Origin: NORP240 sp046047495
Lineage (GTDB): Bacteria > Pseudomonadota > Gammaproteobacteria > Pseudomonadales > Pseudohongiellaceae
Direction: 5' to 3'
Assembly: GCA_046047495.1 (NCBI GenBank)
Contig: JBJOHV010000097.1
Span: forward strand, 124,001-188,000
Length of the DNA: 64,000 bases
Part shown: piece after piece, positions 44,925-54,131 of the stretch
Position numbering within the stretch: the stretch's first letter is position 1
Layout of the letters: each line of letters starts with the position of its first letter
The notes under the pieces: model-generated
Database searches by the model: none
Seen by the model: the letters and a program-made list of their open reading frames with translations, nothing else
What the model was told of the DNA's origin: nothing
Program-made: the position numbers and the translations under genes

Positions 44925-47810
44925 TTGTTAACTGATCTGCTGGACACCCGGGAATTCATTCACCGCCACATCGGCCCCAACCCTGACCAGATCGCTGCCA
45001 TGCTCAAGGCATTGCAGCTGGACTCCCTTGATTCGCTGATCAGGGCCATCGTGCCCGAGTCGATTCGAGTGGAAGGATTGCTGCCCCTGGGTGCGCCCAT
45101 GAGCGAAGCCGCTGCACTGGAACGCCTGCAAGCCATGGCGCGGCGCAATCAATTGTTCCGCTCCTACATAGGACTCGGCTATTTCGACACCCGCATACCC
45201 AATGTCATATTGCGCAATGTGCTGGAAAATCCCGGTTGGTACACGGCCTACACCCCCTATCAGCCGGAAATATCCCAGGGTCGGCTGGAATGCCTGCTGG
45301 CTTATCAGCAGATGGTGCTGGACTTCACCGCCATGGATCTGGCCAATGCCTCGTTGTTGGATGAAGCTACCGCCGCCGCCGAGGCCATGGCCCTGGCCAG
45401 GCGGGTCAGCAAGAACCGCGACAGCAACCGCTTTTTCGTGGATGCCGCCTGCTACCCGCAAACCATCGATGTCATCAAGACCCGCGCCGCCTGCTTTGGC
45501 TTCGAGCTGGTCATCGCGGACTTCGACCAGCTCGCTCAGCACGACGTGTTCGGCGCTATTTTTCAGTATCCCACGGCCACCGGCGAAGTCCGGGATTTGA
45601 GCGCTGCCATCCGGCACTTGCACGAACGGCAGGCCATCGCGGTGGTGGCGGCCGACCTGTTGAGCCTGGCCTTGTTGAAAGCGCCGGGCGAGATGGGTGC
45701 CGACGTGGTGGTAGGCAGCACCCAGCGCTTCGGCGTTCCGATGGGTTATGGCGGCCCTCATGCCGCCTATTTCGCCACCCGGGACGACTACAAGCGGGCA
45801 GTGCCAGGTCGCATTATTGGAGTCTCGGTGGACAGCCGGGGACGCCAGGCCTATCGCATGGCATTGCAGACCCGCGAACAGCATATCCGTCGCGAGAAGG
45901 CCAACAGCAATATCTGCACGGCCCAGGTGCTGCTGGCGGTCATCGCCGCCCTGTATGCCATGTACCACGGGCCAGACGGCGTGCGGAAGATTGCCGCCCG
46001 CACCCACCGGCTGACGGCCATCCTCGCGCAGGGTCTGCAGCAACTCGGGTTCCGACTGCGGCACACCGGATTCTTCGATACCCTCGCCATCGCAGTTACC
46101 CCGCAACAGCAGCAGGAGATCAGATCCCGGGCGCTGGCTGCCCGCATCAATCTCTGGTACGGGCAGGACAGTGTGCAGCTCAGTCTCGACGAGTGCGCCA
46201 CTCCTTCTGAAGTGGAACAGTTGTGGCAGGTGCTCAGCGGCGCAACCGACCGCCATCCGTCCGTGGCGGAAGTGGACCAGCAACTGGGATCCTCGCTTCA
46301 CACGACTTTCATTCCCGCCGCGTGTGTGCGGGAATCCGCCTATCTGCAGCATCCCACGTTCAACCGCTACCATAGCGAAACCGAGATGCTGCGCTATCTG
46401 AAGCGTCTGGAAAACAAGGACATTTCTCTGACCCACGCGATGATCCCCCTGGGTTCCTGCACCATGAAGCTCAACGCCGTGGCGGAAATGATTCCCGTGA
46501 CCTGGCCGGAATTCTGCAAGCCCCATCCCTTCGTTCCGGTGGAGCAGGTACCCGGCTATCAGCAGATGATCCGGGAACTGGAGGACATGCTGGCCGTCAT
46601 CACCGGTTTCGATGCCGTCAGCATGCAACCCAATTCCGGCGCCCAGGGTGAATATGCGGGTCTGCTGGCCATCCGCCTGTTTCTGGACAGCCAGGGACAG
46701 CAGCACCGCGATGTCTGCCTGATTCCGGAGTCCGCCCATGGCACCAATCCCGCCAGCGCCCAGATGATCGGCATGCGGGTGGTGGTGGTGGCCTGTGACG
46801 ATGACGGCAATATCGATGTGGAGGATCTGCGCCAGAAGTCGGCGCAGCACCAGGATTCCCTGGCCGCTCTCATGATCACCTACCCCTCCACCCATGGCGT
46901 CTATGAGGAATCGGTGCGGGAGATCTGTGAGGTGATCCACGCGCACGGCGGCCAGGTCTACATGGATGGTGCCAACCTGAATGCCCAGGTGGGTGTGGCC
47001 AGGCCAGCGGACATCGGAGCCGATGTGTCCCACGTCAACCTGCACAAGACATTCTGCATTCCCCACGGCGGCGGCGGTCCCGGCATGGGCCCCATCGGTG
47101 TCAAGAAACACCTGGCACCTTTCCTGGCCAATCATCCGGTGATCACCTTGCCGGGCACCCGTGTCGGCAACACCGCAGTGTCCGCAGCCCCCTGGGGCAG
47201 TGCCGGCATTCTGCCCATTTCCTGGGCCTATATCACCATGATGGGTGCCGCGGGCCTGTTGAAAGCCACCCAGGTGGCGATCCTCAGCGCCAATTACATT
47301 GCCACCCGCCTCGAGGGGCATTACCCGGTGCTCTACACCGGGCGCAACGGCAAGGTGGCCCATGAATGCATCATTGACCTGCGGCCTCTGAAGCAGGCCT
47401 CGGGCATCACCGAGGAGGATGTGGCCAAGCGCCTGATGGACTATGGCTTCCATGCCCCCACCATGTCGTTTCCCGTGGCCGGCACCCTGATGATCGAACC
47501 CACGGAAAGCGAGTCGAAACCGGAGCTGGACCGCTTCATCGACGCCCTGATCCAGATTCGCGGCGAGATTTCCCGGGTGGAATCCGGTGAGCTGGACGCC
47601 AGGAACAATCCTCTGAAGAATGCCCCCCACACCCAGGCCGACATTCTTGACGAGCAGTGGGACCGTCCCTATTCCAAACGTGAGGCTGCCTTTCCGGTGG
47701 CTTACCTGGAACAGGGAAAGGTGTGGCCCACCGTCAACCGTATCGACAACGTGTACGGGGATCGCAACCTGTTCTGCGCCTGTCCGGCGCTGGATGACTA
47801 TCGGGATTGA
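44925..47810 (+). CDS. gcvP: Glycine dehydrogenase (decarboxylating), P protein
   Basis: The PLP-dependent decarboxylase of glycine cleavage, 961 residues as a single chain (the fused form found in gammaproteobacteria). Hallmarks are FIHRHIGPN at the start, YTPYQPEISQGRLE, NPTSA-like STHGVYEE and the PLP Lys in HVNLHKTFCIPHGGGGPGMG near residue 706. The start is a TTG, as for gcvH. It converges on the next minus-strand gene with a 7-base gap. Confidence 0.97.
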   Translation: MLTDLLDTREFIHRHIGPNPDQIAAMLKALQLDSLDSLIRAIVPESIRVEGLLPLGAPMSEAAALERLQAMARRNQLFRSYIGLGYFDTRIPNVILRNVLENPGWYTAYTPYQPEISQGRLECLLAYQQMVLDFTAMDLANASLLDEATAAAEAMALARRVSKNRDSNRFFVDAACYPQTIDVIKTRAACFGFELVIADFDQLAQHDVFGAIFQYPTATGEVRDLSAAIRHLHERQAIAVVAADLLSLALLKAPGEMGADVVVGSTQRFGVPMGYGGPHAAYFATRDDYKRAVPGRIIGVSVDSRGRQAYRMALQTREQHIRREKANSNICTAQVLLAVIAALYAMYHGPDGVRKIAARTHRLTAILAQGLQQLGFRLRHTGFFDTLAIAVTPQQQQEIRSRALAARINLWYGQDSVQLSLDECATPSEVEQLWQVLSGATDRHPSVAEVDQQLGSSLHTTFIPAACVRESAYLQHPTFNRYHSETEMLRYLKRLENKDISLTHAMIPLGSCTMKLNAVAEMIPVTWPEFCKPHPFVPVEQVPGYQQMIRELEDMLAVITGFDAVSMQPNSGAQGEYAGLLAIRLFLDSQGQQHRDVCLIPESAHGTNPASAQMIGMRVVVVACDDDGNIDVEDLRQKSAQHQDSLAALMITYPSTHGVYEESVREICEVIHAHGGQVYMDGANLNAQVGVARPADIGADVSHVNLHKTFCIPHGGGGPGMGPIGVKKHLAPFLANHPVITLPGTRVGNTAVSAAPWGSAGILPISWAYITMMGAAGLLKATQVAILSANYIATRLEGHYPVLYTGRNGKVAHECIIDLRPLKQASGITEEDVAKRLMDYGFHAPTMSFPVAGTLMIEPTESESKPELDRFIDALIQIRGEISRVESGELDARNNPLKNAPHTQADILDEQWDRPYSKREAAFPVAYLEQGKVWPTVNRIDNVYGDRNLFCACPALDDYRD

Positions 47811-47817
47811 CGGTCGC

Positions 47818-48786
47818 CTAATTGCGGTCGATATGGGAGTCGCGCATGTCCCGCAGGCGCTGCAGTTGCTGCTGGATGTGGTTGAGACGCTGGGTCAGTT
47901 CGCGGTTCTCGCTGATGATTTCCAGGTCGCCCTTTTCCTTGAACTGCTTGAGGGCCGAATAGATACGGTTGTGTTCATTGCGCAGTTCCGTGGCCTTGGC
48001 CTGCTTGAACGACTGTACGTTGCGCCGCACGGCGAGGCCGGGAATCAGCACCATGGAGATGGCCACCAGGTAGGGCAGGGCAACCCAGCTCATCAATAGA
48101 AACCGGGCCCACTCCAGATGGGCCCGGGACCACTGCACTCCCAGCATGTAGATGGACACCAGGAGGCCCACGGTGCCCGCCAGCATACCGAATATCCACA
48201 GGGCATCCCCCAGCCGTTTGATCCCCCCTGCTCCGTCCGGATTCATGGGATCGAGGGCGTAATACAGGCAGGGGGACAGCTTGAGGTAGAGCACCATGAT
48301 GCCCAGGATTCCGTACACGCCCATGCCGCAGGCGAACCCTGCCATCCAGAATCCGCTGTAGATCATCACGAGCGAGAACGTGCTGCTGTAAAAGTCCTGT
48401 GGCACCCCCAGCCCGTAACCCACCGCCGTGTTGACGCAGGCAAACAGGATGGCGGACCACAGATAACCTCTGTCCGTGAGCCAGTTTTCCATCACGTTGC
48501 TGGTGATCCGGTGTTTGCCCTCCAGTTTCTCCACCAGGGCGAGGTTGTTGCGGAACAGGTCCGTGGCGAGATAAAGGGCCAACAAGGCGGTGCTGATGAT
48601 GACCCCCAGGATCCAGCAATACTGGCGGCCAAACGCCATCTTGTCGGGCAGGGAAATGTACTGGAGAACCGTGTAAAGCAATCCCGCGCCCAGGGAGACT
48701 GCGATCTTGACCGGATAGCCCATGACCCGGTCGGCGCCGACCCGGTCATAGAAAGGGGTAAAAGAAACGCTGCTCATGTCGGTCAC
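47818..48786 (-). CDS. Multi-pass membrane protein with C-terminal coiled coil
   Basis: A protein of 319-322 residues (GTG at 48786 or ATG at 48777) with six or seven hydrophobic segments over residues 20-265, such as ILGVIISTALLALYLAT and FLLMSWVALPYLVAISMVLI. It ends in a charged coiled coil (about 270-320: NEHNRIYSALKQFKEKGDLE, then ENRELTQRLNHIQQQLQRL). I do not recognise the family. It is the last gene of the tightly packed minus-strand run that starts at 54981, and its start lies inside the end of the RAYT-like gene. Membership of that operon suggests a transport or anchoring role, which is inference. Confidence 0.7.
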   Translation of the reverse strand: MTDMSSVSFTPFYDRVGADRVMGYPVKIAVSLGAGLLYTVLQYISLPDKMAFGRQYCWILGVIISTALLALYLATDLFRNNLALVEKLEGKHRITSNVMENWLTDRGYLWSAILFACVNTAVGYGLGVPQDFYSSTFSLVMIYSGFWMAGFACGMGVYGILGIMVLYLKLSPCLYYALDPMNPDGAGGIKRLGDALWIFGMLAGTVGLLVSIYMLGVQWSRAHLEWARFLLMSWVALPYLVAISMVLIPGLAVRRNVQSFKQAKATELRNEHNRIYSALKQFKEKGDLEIISENRELTQRLNHIQQQLQRLRDMRDSHIDRN

Positions 48787-49483
48787 TATCCCGCGATTGC
48801 CGGGTGATTGATGTACTATGCATCGGAGTATAGCGACATTTCTTTATGGCTTTAATATCAGGACCGGCCGCCGCGGGGTCCAGCCTGGCCTGTCCGGTAC
48901 GCAACGCCGACTCCAGCTCCCGTAGCCTGCCATCGGCAAAACCGGCCGCAATGAAGCGGCGGTAATGGTGGAAGCGGTTGCCCGCAGGCCAGGCCGCCGT
49001 GCGATAGGCTTCATGGGCAGTCAGCAGACGACCGTGGCCGCCGAATGCATTGATGCAATAGCTGGACCAGTGGTATTCGCCCGGATGGTTGCCGAGGCCG
49101 TTGCGCTGTGGTGCCAGTTCAATGTACTTCTGGCTGTCCAGAAACGCCTGACCCGAATTCACCATGCAGCTTTTGAACCGGCCTTTCCATAACGATCCAC
49201 TGCGCTCGAAACGGTGGTTGAAATACTGCACATAGGCGCCGCCAACCATCTTCATCAACTGGGAAATTCCCGTGGGTGTTCCCGGGGTCAGCAGCAACTG
49301 AATCTCATTGGGCAGCAGTACATAGGCATGCATAGCCACCTGGTAATGGACCAGGCAGTGCTGCAGGCGGGTCAGGTAATAGCGGTAACAGGCTTCGTCA
49401 TAGAAGCAATGATTGCCGTTATGCCCTTCCAGCAATATGAAGTAGGGTCGCCCGGTCAGGAACAAACGCCGCTGTCTGGCCAT
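48746..49483 (-). CDS. RAYT-type (REP-associated tyrosine transposase) protein with altered HUH motif
   Basis: A 245-residue protein with the RAYT/IS200-like Y1 transposase layout: an N-terminal RRLFLTGRPYFILLEG, MHAYVLLPNEIQLLL at residues 51-65, SLWKGRFKS and a later QKYIELAPQRNGL then EYHWSSY. In active proteins the fold's metal-binding HUH motif reads PNHVHLLL; here both His are replaced (E60, Q62). The candidate catalytic Tyr (Y120) is kept, but the NP after YIEL is AP. It has a GGGAG ribosome-binding site and overlaps the genes on both sides, by 28 and about 40 bases. A domesticated, probably non-transposing protein is likely. Confidence 0.8.
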   Translation of the reverse strand: MARQRRLFLTGRPYFILLEGHNGNHCFYDEACYRYYLTRLQHCLVHYQVAMHAYVLLPNEIQLLLTPGTPTGISQLMKMVGGAYVQYFNHRFERSGSLWKGRFKSCMVNSGQAFLDSQKYIELAPQRNGLGNHPGEYHWSSYCINAFGGHGRLLTAHEAYRTAAWPAGNRFHHYRRFIAAGFADGRLRELESALRTGQARLDPAAAGPDIKAIKKCRYTPMHSTSITRQSRDSDRHEQRFFYPFL

Positions 49484-50328
49484 TCTTCATCTCCCTCATC
49501 AGATTTCCCTGTTGTGCATTGCAACACCAGCCAACTGGCACCTTCACCGGGATTGCGTTTGTAGAGCTTGGCCGCCATGAGCGCACCCCGCAACAGCAGC
49601 AGGTCCCCCGGCTCGAGCCGCATGTCCCTGCGGGTCCTGAGTTCATCGAAATCGGGATGACGACGCGGTCCGTAGCGATGGGAACCCGGCAGCAGGGTCA
49701 GGCTGCCACGACCACGGTTCATGGCCGACAGCGGCACCAGCAGTAGCAGATCGAGAGGCTCGCCAGGAGCCGCACTCAGGGGACTGCACACCATCGACCA
49801 GGGTGTGGCGCCGGTATGAATGGACAGACACGCCTGGTACTCGAAGGCCATCTGGCCGCTGGCGAGTGTCACCCGTTCCAGCAGGCCGTTTTCCTCCTCC
49901 GCAAGACAGAAGCACGGATACCAGCGCAGCACCGACACCGGCCCTTTGCACAGCTGCCGCAGCAATGGATCCCGGGCCAGCGCTTTCAGCACGGCACTCA
50001 GGGGCGGCCATGCAGGTTTCGGCAAACCGGTATCGGGATGGAAACGGGAATCCAGTGCATTCACCCAGGGGGACAGGGTATCGAAGACGCGCCGACCGCC
50101 GAGCCCCAGCAGGATGGCCAGGCGAGTGCCAAGGTGGCCTCTGCCAAACAGGCCGCGGACCTCGTTCTCCAACTGCACTGTCCAGCGCGGGCCGTGGGAT
50201 TCAGCCAGCAAAACAGAGAACGAGTGTTGCATCCATGCCGCCAGAGCCATGGTGAACGAGGCGGCCCATGCATCCGTCGGCATCAGGCAGCCTTTGCGCA
50301 GCAGGAATCCCTTCTCATCCAGCATCAT
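49456..50328 (-). CDS. PhyH-like (phytanoyl-CoA dioxygenase fold) protein, metal ligands apparently lost
   Basis: A 290-residue protein whose C-terminal half resembles the 2-oxoglutarate oxygenase family PhyH: GRGSLTLLPGSHRYG (family NGxLxxxPGSHR) and MRLEPGDLLLLRGALM (family PGDxLLFHxxxxH). The usual HxD pair would fall at SIHTGATPW, which reads HTG, and the distal His appears replaced by Ala. If the alignment by eye is right, the iron site is broken. The gene starts as ATGA overlapping the ABC exporter stop and ends inside the RAYT-like gene. It could be a binding or scaffold protein. Family assignment is moderate. Confidence 0.5.
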   Translation of the reverse strand: MMLDEKGFLLRKGCLMPTDAWAASFTMALAAWMQHSFSVLLAESHGPRWTVQLENEVRGLFGRGHLGTRLAILLGLGGRRVFDTLSPWVNALDSRFHPDTGLPKPAWPPLSAVLKALARDPLLRQLCKGPVSVLRWYPCFCLAEEENGLLERVTLASGQMAFEYQACLSIHTGATPWSMVCSPLSAAPGEPLDLLLLVPLSAMNRGRGSLTLLPGSHRYGPRRHPDFDELRTRRDMRLEPGDLLLLRGALMAAKLYKRNPGEGASWLVLQCTTGKSDEGDEEWPDSGVCS

Positions 50329-52535
50329 GTCTGCGCCTCACTGGGCGGGGACCGCCCCAGCTCGAGACAGTGCCCGGCACAGGCCCGCAGGGCGGGATTG
50401 TGGGTCACCAGGATCAGGGCAATGCCCAGGCTGCGCAGCCGTTCGACGATCTGCAGCGCCACGGCCGTCTCCAGATTGGCCAGCGCTTCATCGAGAATCA
50501 GCAGTCGCGGCCGGCCATACAGGGCGCGGGCCAGCAGCAGCCGTTGCCGCTGGCCCGCCGACAGGCTGCTGCCAGACTCCGCCAGCAGGGTGGTCAGCCC
50601 ATCCCGCAGCCGCCCCAGATCGTCCCGCAGTCCGGTAATTGCAAGGCATTGCTGCAGCCAGTCGCGATCCAGAGGTTCACGATCCAGGGTGATGTTGTAC
50701 AGCAGTGATCCGGCCAGCAGGCGGTCGCCGTGCAGCACCGCCGCCACGTCGCCGCCACCGGTCTCCCCATTCGCCTGACCGGGCAAGCTGGCATTGACCT
50801 GGATGCTGCCACGCAGGGGTGCTAACAACCCCAGCAACAATTTCAACAGGGTGGTCTTGCCGCAACCCGAGGGGCCGGAGATCGCCAGACAGTCCCCCTC
50901 CTTCAGGCTGAACCCCACGCCCTGCAGGACCGGTTGGTTGCTGCCGGGATAGCCGAAGTCGAGTCCCTGCACCCTCACCAGCAGACCAGCGTCTGCGGGA
51001 GGGGGAAAGCCGCCGGGATTCCGTGCCCCCTGGGCCGCGGTTATATCGGACAGGCGCTCCAGTTCCAGACCGATCAGTCGCAGCTCCACAAGGCGGGGCA
51101 GCAGACTCGCCACGGCATTGATGAAATGCTGTTTGAGAAACACAAAGGCAATCAGCTGACCCGCGCTCATGGACTGACTCAGCACCAGGCCCGCACCAAT
51201 GAAGATGGTCGCCACGTGGTCGATGCCCAGAATCAGGTTCTGCCAGGCCAGGGTGCGGTTCTGAAACCGATCGAGCTGTACGGCACTGTTGACATAGTCC
51301 GCATAGCCGCTGAGCCACTGACGGCTGCGATCGGCCTCCAACCCATAGACTTTCAGTGTGGTGATGGCCTGGAGATTTTCCAGGAACGCGGATTGCTGCC
51401 GCGCATCTTCGGCAAGCACGGTATTGCGGTAGGATCTCTCCCTTTCCGCAGTCAGGTAGCGCAAGCCGGCGAACACCAGGAGCAGACCGGTTGCCACCGC
51501 CGCCAGCTGCGGACTGTAGACATACAACAGGGCCAGTGTCACCAGGGAGAACAGGCCGTCAACCAGTGCCGCGATGACATCCTGGGTCAGCAGTCTGCGC
51601 ACAGTTTGCAGAGTGCCGAAGCGGGAACTGATCTCTCCCATGCTGCGGGCCTCGAACCAGCCCAGGGGCAGGCTGACCAGATGGCGAAACACACCTCCAA
51701 CGAGCTGGAAACCCAGGCGATGGGAAAAGCCCAGCAACACGCTGCCGCGCACATAGACCAGCAAGGTCTTCAGCAGGGCCAGCAGCAGAAACAGCAGCGC
51801 CACCCTGGGAATGAGCTCGGGATTCCCGCCCAGCAGGCCACGATCCACCGTAAGCTGGACATAGAACGGATTCAACAGGGCAATACACTGGATCGCCAGG
51901 GTCAGCAGCAGAATACCGGCGCCCCTCGTGAACAGCGCCGGCTCAGCCTCCACCAGATCCCGCAGCCGCAGCGGCCGCACCAGGCTGTGCCGGCGGAAGC
52001 CGCTGCCGGGCCACAACTCCACGGCCACGCCGGTGATGTGGCGGGCGGCCTCCTGGCGACTGTAGTGTCGCTCCCCCACAGCGGGGTCGTGGATCACGAT
52101 CGAGCGGCGCCCCACTTTCCTGAGAACCACGAAATGATCCATGTCCCAGTGGAGGATGGCAGGCAGGCACAGGGCTCCCAGATCATCCATGTCCAGCTTC
52201 ACGGCCCGCCCCTCCAGATGCAGGCCTTCGGCCATTCCCAGCAGGCCCCTCACATCCTGACCATGGCCGGCCCGGACTTTGCCTGCTCGCAGCCACTCCA
52301 TGTCGATGCCCAGGCCATGGTAACGGGCGATCATCACTATACAGGCTATGGCACACTCACCGCGCTGTGCCTGGATGACCAGCGGCAGACTCCGGGCGGG
52401 ACGCAACAGTCGCGCAAACTGCTCGCGAACATCGAAGTCCATCGCCGATCGGCGCATCAGAGCCACCCCCGCCTGTGTGCCTCCTGGCACTTGCAGTGCC
52501 TGGGGCCTGAACAGTCCTTGCCGTTCCATCGTCAC
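50325..52535 (-). CDS. Peptidase C39-containing ABC exporter
   Basis: A 736-residue fused exporter of the bacteriocin type. The N-terminal C39 peptidase domain has a full catalytic set: Q55 and C61 in IQAQRGECAIACIV, H134 in HWDMDHFVVL, and D150 in IHDPAVG. Six membrane spans follow (about 180-440), then an ATPase domain with SGPSGCGKTTLLKLLLG, LSAGQRQRLLLARAL and LLILDEALANLE. Such exporters cleave a double-glycine leader and export the peptide. No precursor gene is visible nearby, and no HlyD-type adaptor is encoded. The start is a GTG overlapping the ACP stop as GTGA; an ATG two codons on is possible. Confidence 0.92.
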   Translation of the reverse strand: MTMERQGLFRPQALQVPGGTQAGVALMRRSAMDFDVREQFARLLRPARSLPLVIQAQRGECAIACIVMIARYHGLGIDMEWLRAGKVRAGHGQDVRGLLGMAEGLHLEGRAVKLDMDDLGALCLPAILHWDMDHFVVLRKVGRRSIVIHDPAVGERHYSRQEAARHITGVAVELWPGSGFRRHSLVRPLRLRDLVEAEPALFTRGAGILLLTLAIQCIALLNPFYVQLTVDRGLLGGNPELIPRVALLFLLLALLKTLLVYVRGSVLLGFSHRLGFQLVGGVFRHLVSLPLGWFEARSMGEISSRFGTLQTVRRLLTQDVIAALVDGLFSLVTLALLYVYSPQLAAVATGLLLVFAGLRYLTAERERSYRNTVLAEDARQQSAFLENLQAITTLKVYGLEADRSRQWLSGYADYVNSAVQLDRFQNRTLAWQNLILGIDHVATIFIGAGLVLSQSMSAGQLIAFVFLKQHFINAVASLLPRLVELRLIGLELERLSDITAAQGARNPGGFPPPADAGLLVRVQGLDFGYPGSNQPVLQGVGFSLKEGDCLAISGPSGCGKTTLLKLLLGLLAPLRGSIQVNASLPGQANGETGGGDVAAVLHGDRLLAGSLLYNITLDREPLDRDWLQQCLAITGLRDDLGRLRDGLTTLLAESGSSLSAGQRQRLLLARALYGRPRLLILDEALANLETAVALQIVERLRSLGIALILVTHNPALRACAGHCLELGRSPPSEAQT

Positions 52536-52798
52536 AGGCTTTCCTGAGCGCCCTTGGCCCTTACCACCGAACTCACCATACGGATCAGGTCTTCCACTTT
52601 CTCCAGGCTGACCAGTGCCTGCTCATCGACGATCACTCCGAACTGGTCCTCGAGTTCATACACGATCTCCAGCAAGGTCAGGGAATCCAGGGGCAGGTCA
52701 TGGATGGCTGTCTGGGGCGTGATCTCGATGACCTCGCCGGAGCGCACCAGACAACTGCGCAGCCTGTCAAATACCGCCGTCTCGATCTGCTTTTCCAT
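52532..52798 (-). CDS. Acyl carrier protein
   Basis: An 88-residue four-helix carrier with the phosphopantetheine Ser (S39) in DLPLDSLTLLEIVYELE, followed by an acidic helix II and VSLEKVEDLIRMV. It is not the housekeeping AcpP: it lies in a specialised operon and differs from the usual DSLDTVE motif. I use the ATG at 52798 because GGAGG sits five bases before it; an ATG at 52810 would add four residues. Its stop overlaps the exporter start. It probably presents an acyl chain to the LpxL-like enzyme next door. Confidence 0.92.
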   Translation of the reverse strand: MEKQIETAVFDRLRSCLVRSGEVIEITPQTAIHDLPLDSLTLLEIVYELEDQFGVIVDEQALVSLEKVEDLIRMVSSVVRAKGAQESL

Positions 52799-52826
52799 AT
52801 CTGCCTCCATGCAGTAGCGCAATGCC

Positions 52827-54131
52827 TCAGGGTTGCAGGGCATCGATTCCATTGTCGGGTAAAAAATAGCCGGGCAAGGCCGGCAGGTAATGCCATTGGC
52901 TGGGATAGCGGCGCAGATGGGTCTCCAGCACCGCCGCCAGCTCGCCCGTGAGGCGCCCCGCGGCATCCTCGAGGGATTCGCCGGTACGGCGAACCGCCGA
53001 CAGCCGCAACGGTATGCGCACCTGATTGCACCGGCCATCGTGGTAAGTGATCAGTGCGAGGATCGGCACCCTGGCCAGCAGCGCCAGTTCGGCGGCCGCA
53101 CAACTGAAGTGGGCGAAGCGTCCAAGGAACTCCACCGCAATGGTCCTGCCGTGCCGGCGTGGTACATCACAGTAAAGCAGCAGACTGCGATTGCCGGCCC
53201 GCAGCTCGCTCACCAGCTCCAGGGGGCTGCAGTCGTGATTGAGATAAACGCGGGACGGGGCAAGACCCAGGGCCTGAATTTCCAGCAGTCGATTGCAGCG
53301 GGTGGCTATGGCCGGCTCCTCGTACAGCAACAGCAGACGCTGGCGTTGCTCCCCGCCGGCGGCACTGACCAGGGCTGGCAGGCTGACATAGTCCCCGAAG
53401 TGAAAGGCCGCGATCAGCAAGGAGTTACCGCCGGCCTGTTCCCAGGTTTTCAATAGCACGGCATCCGGCCACTCCAGAGCCTCCCGATAGCAGACCAGCT
53501 CCCGCAGCGAGCGCCAGCGGATGCGACGCCGCTGGATGATGCGGCTCTCAAGGACATGACGGCGCAGCAGCCTGCGACACACCGGTGCCGGTTCATGGAG
53601 ATACAGGCTCAGGCGGCCGAGGACTTGCAACGGAATGCCTGCTCTGCCGGCCAGGCCCAGTCGCAGACGTTCCAGGCAATGGAGCAGACGGTGTCGTTCC
53701 ACGCCGTCCCCGGTAACCCACAGTCGATCGATGACGCTGTCGAGCCATTTGATGAGCCGTGCTCTCACACGGTTCCATAGCCCCGCGCCCTGGCAGTGCG
53801 TCGCGTGTGAACCGGGGCCGCTGCAGTGGGTCAGGCAATGGCGGAAATAAGCAGCAGCCGCACGGGTGGACACAGGGGATTCAAGCCCCTCGAATTCCAC
53901 CCGTCCGCTGTCCACCCGCAGTTGCACCCCCAGCGCAGGCCAGCCGGCCAGCAGGCGCTCCAGGTCCGGATGCCCGGCGGTGGACTTGTCCTCTACCCCG
54001 CAGTGTGCCTGCAATCCGCGGCCTATCCACTGCAAGGCCTCCCTGCCCCGCCCCTGCAGCAACAGGCCGTGGGCCACGGACATGCAAGAGTCGTAGTGAA
54101 GCTCCAGTTCCATGGCATCATTGCCGGGCAT
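52827..54131 (-). CDS. LpxL/LPLAT-like acyltransferase with altered HX4E motif
   Basis: A 434-residue protein in two parts. Residues 1-140 match nothing I recognise. The rest resembles the LpxL/HtrB acyltransferase fold: LIAAFHFGDYVSLPALV at the active site, then LLLYCDVPRRHGRTIAVEFL, FSCAAAELALLARVPIL and a C-terminal YPSQWHYL. In LpxL the active His is followed five residues later by Glu (HX4E). Here H244 has Val at that position and Asp at +3, so the catalytic acid is altered. It likely moves an acyl chain from the neighbouring ACP to an unknown acceptor. The start overlaps the end of the di-iron gene by 14 bases. Confidence 0.72.
   Translation of the reverse strand: MPGNDAMELELHYDSCMSVAHGLLLQGRGREALQWIGRGLQAHCGVEDKSTAGHPDLERLLAGWPALGVQLRVDSGRVEFEGLESPVSTRAAAAYFRHCLTHCSGPGSHATHCQGAGLWNRVRARLIKWLDSVIDRLWVTGDGVERHRLLHCLERLRLGLAGRAGIPLQVLGRLSLYLHEPAPVCRRLLRRHVLESRIIQRRRIRWRSLRELVCYREALEWPDAVLLKTWEQAGGNSLLIAAFHFGDYVSLPALVSAAGGEQRQRLLLLYEEPAIATRCNRLLEIQALGLAPSRVYLNHDCSPLELVSELRAGNRSLLLYCDVPRRHGRTIAVEFLGRFAHFSCAAAELALLARVPILALITYHDGRCNQVRIPLRLSAVRRTGESLEDAAGRLTGELAAVLETHLRRYPSQWHYLPALPGYFLPDNGIDALQP

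Noticed and set aside
44928..47630. Open frame of 900 codons antisense to gcvP
   Set aside because: The plus-strand gcvP has all its motifs over the same bases. Long antisense frames are expected in GC-rich DNA, and this one has no recognisable domain.
50934..52547. Open frame of 537 codons antisense to the exporter, considered as a possible precursor or partner
   Set aside because: It mirrors the exporter and has no leader or domain features.
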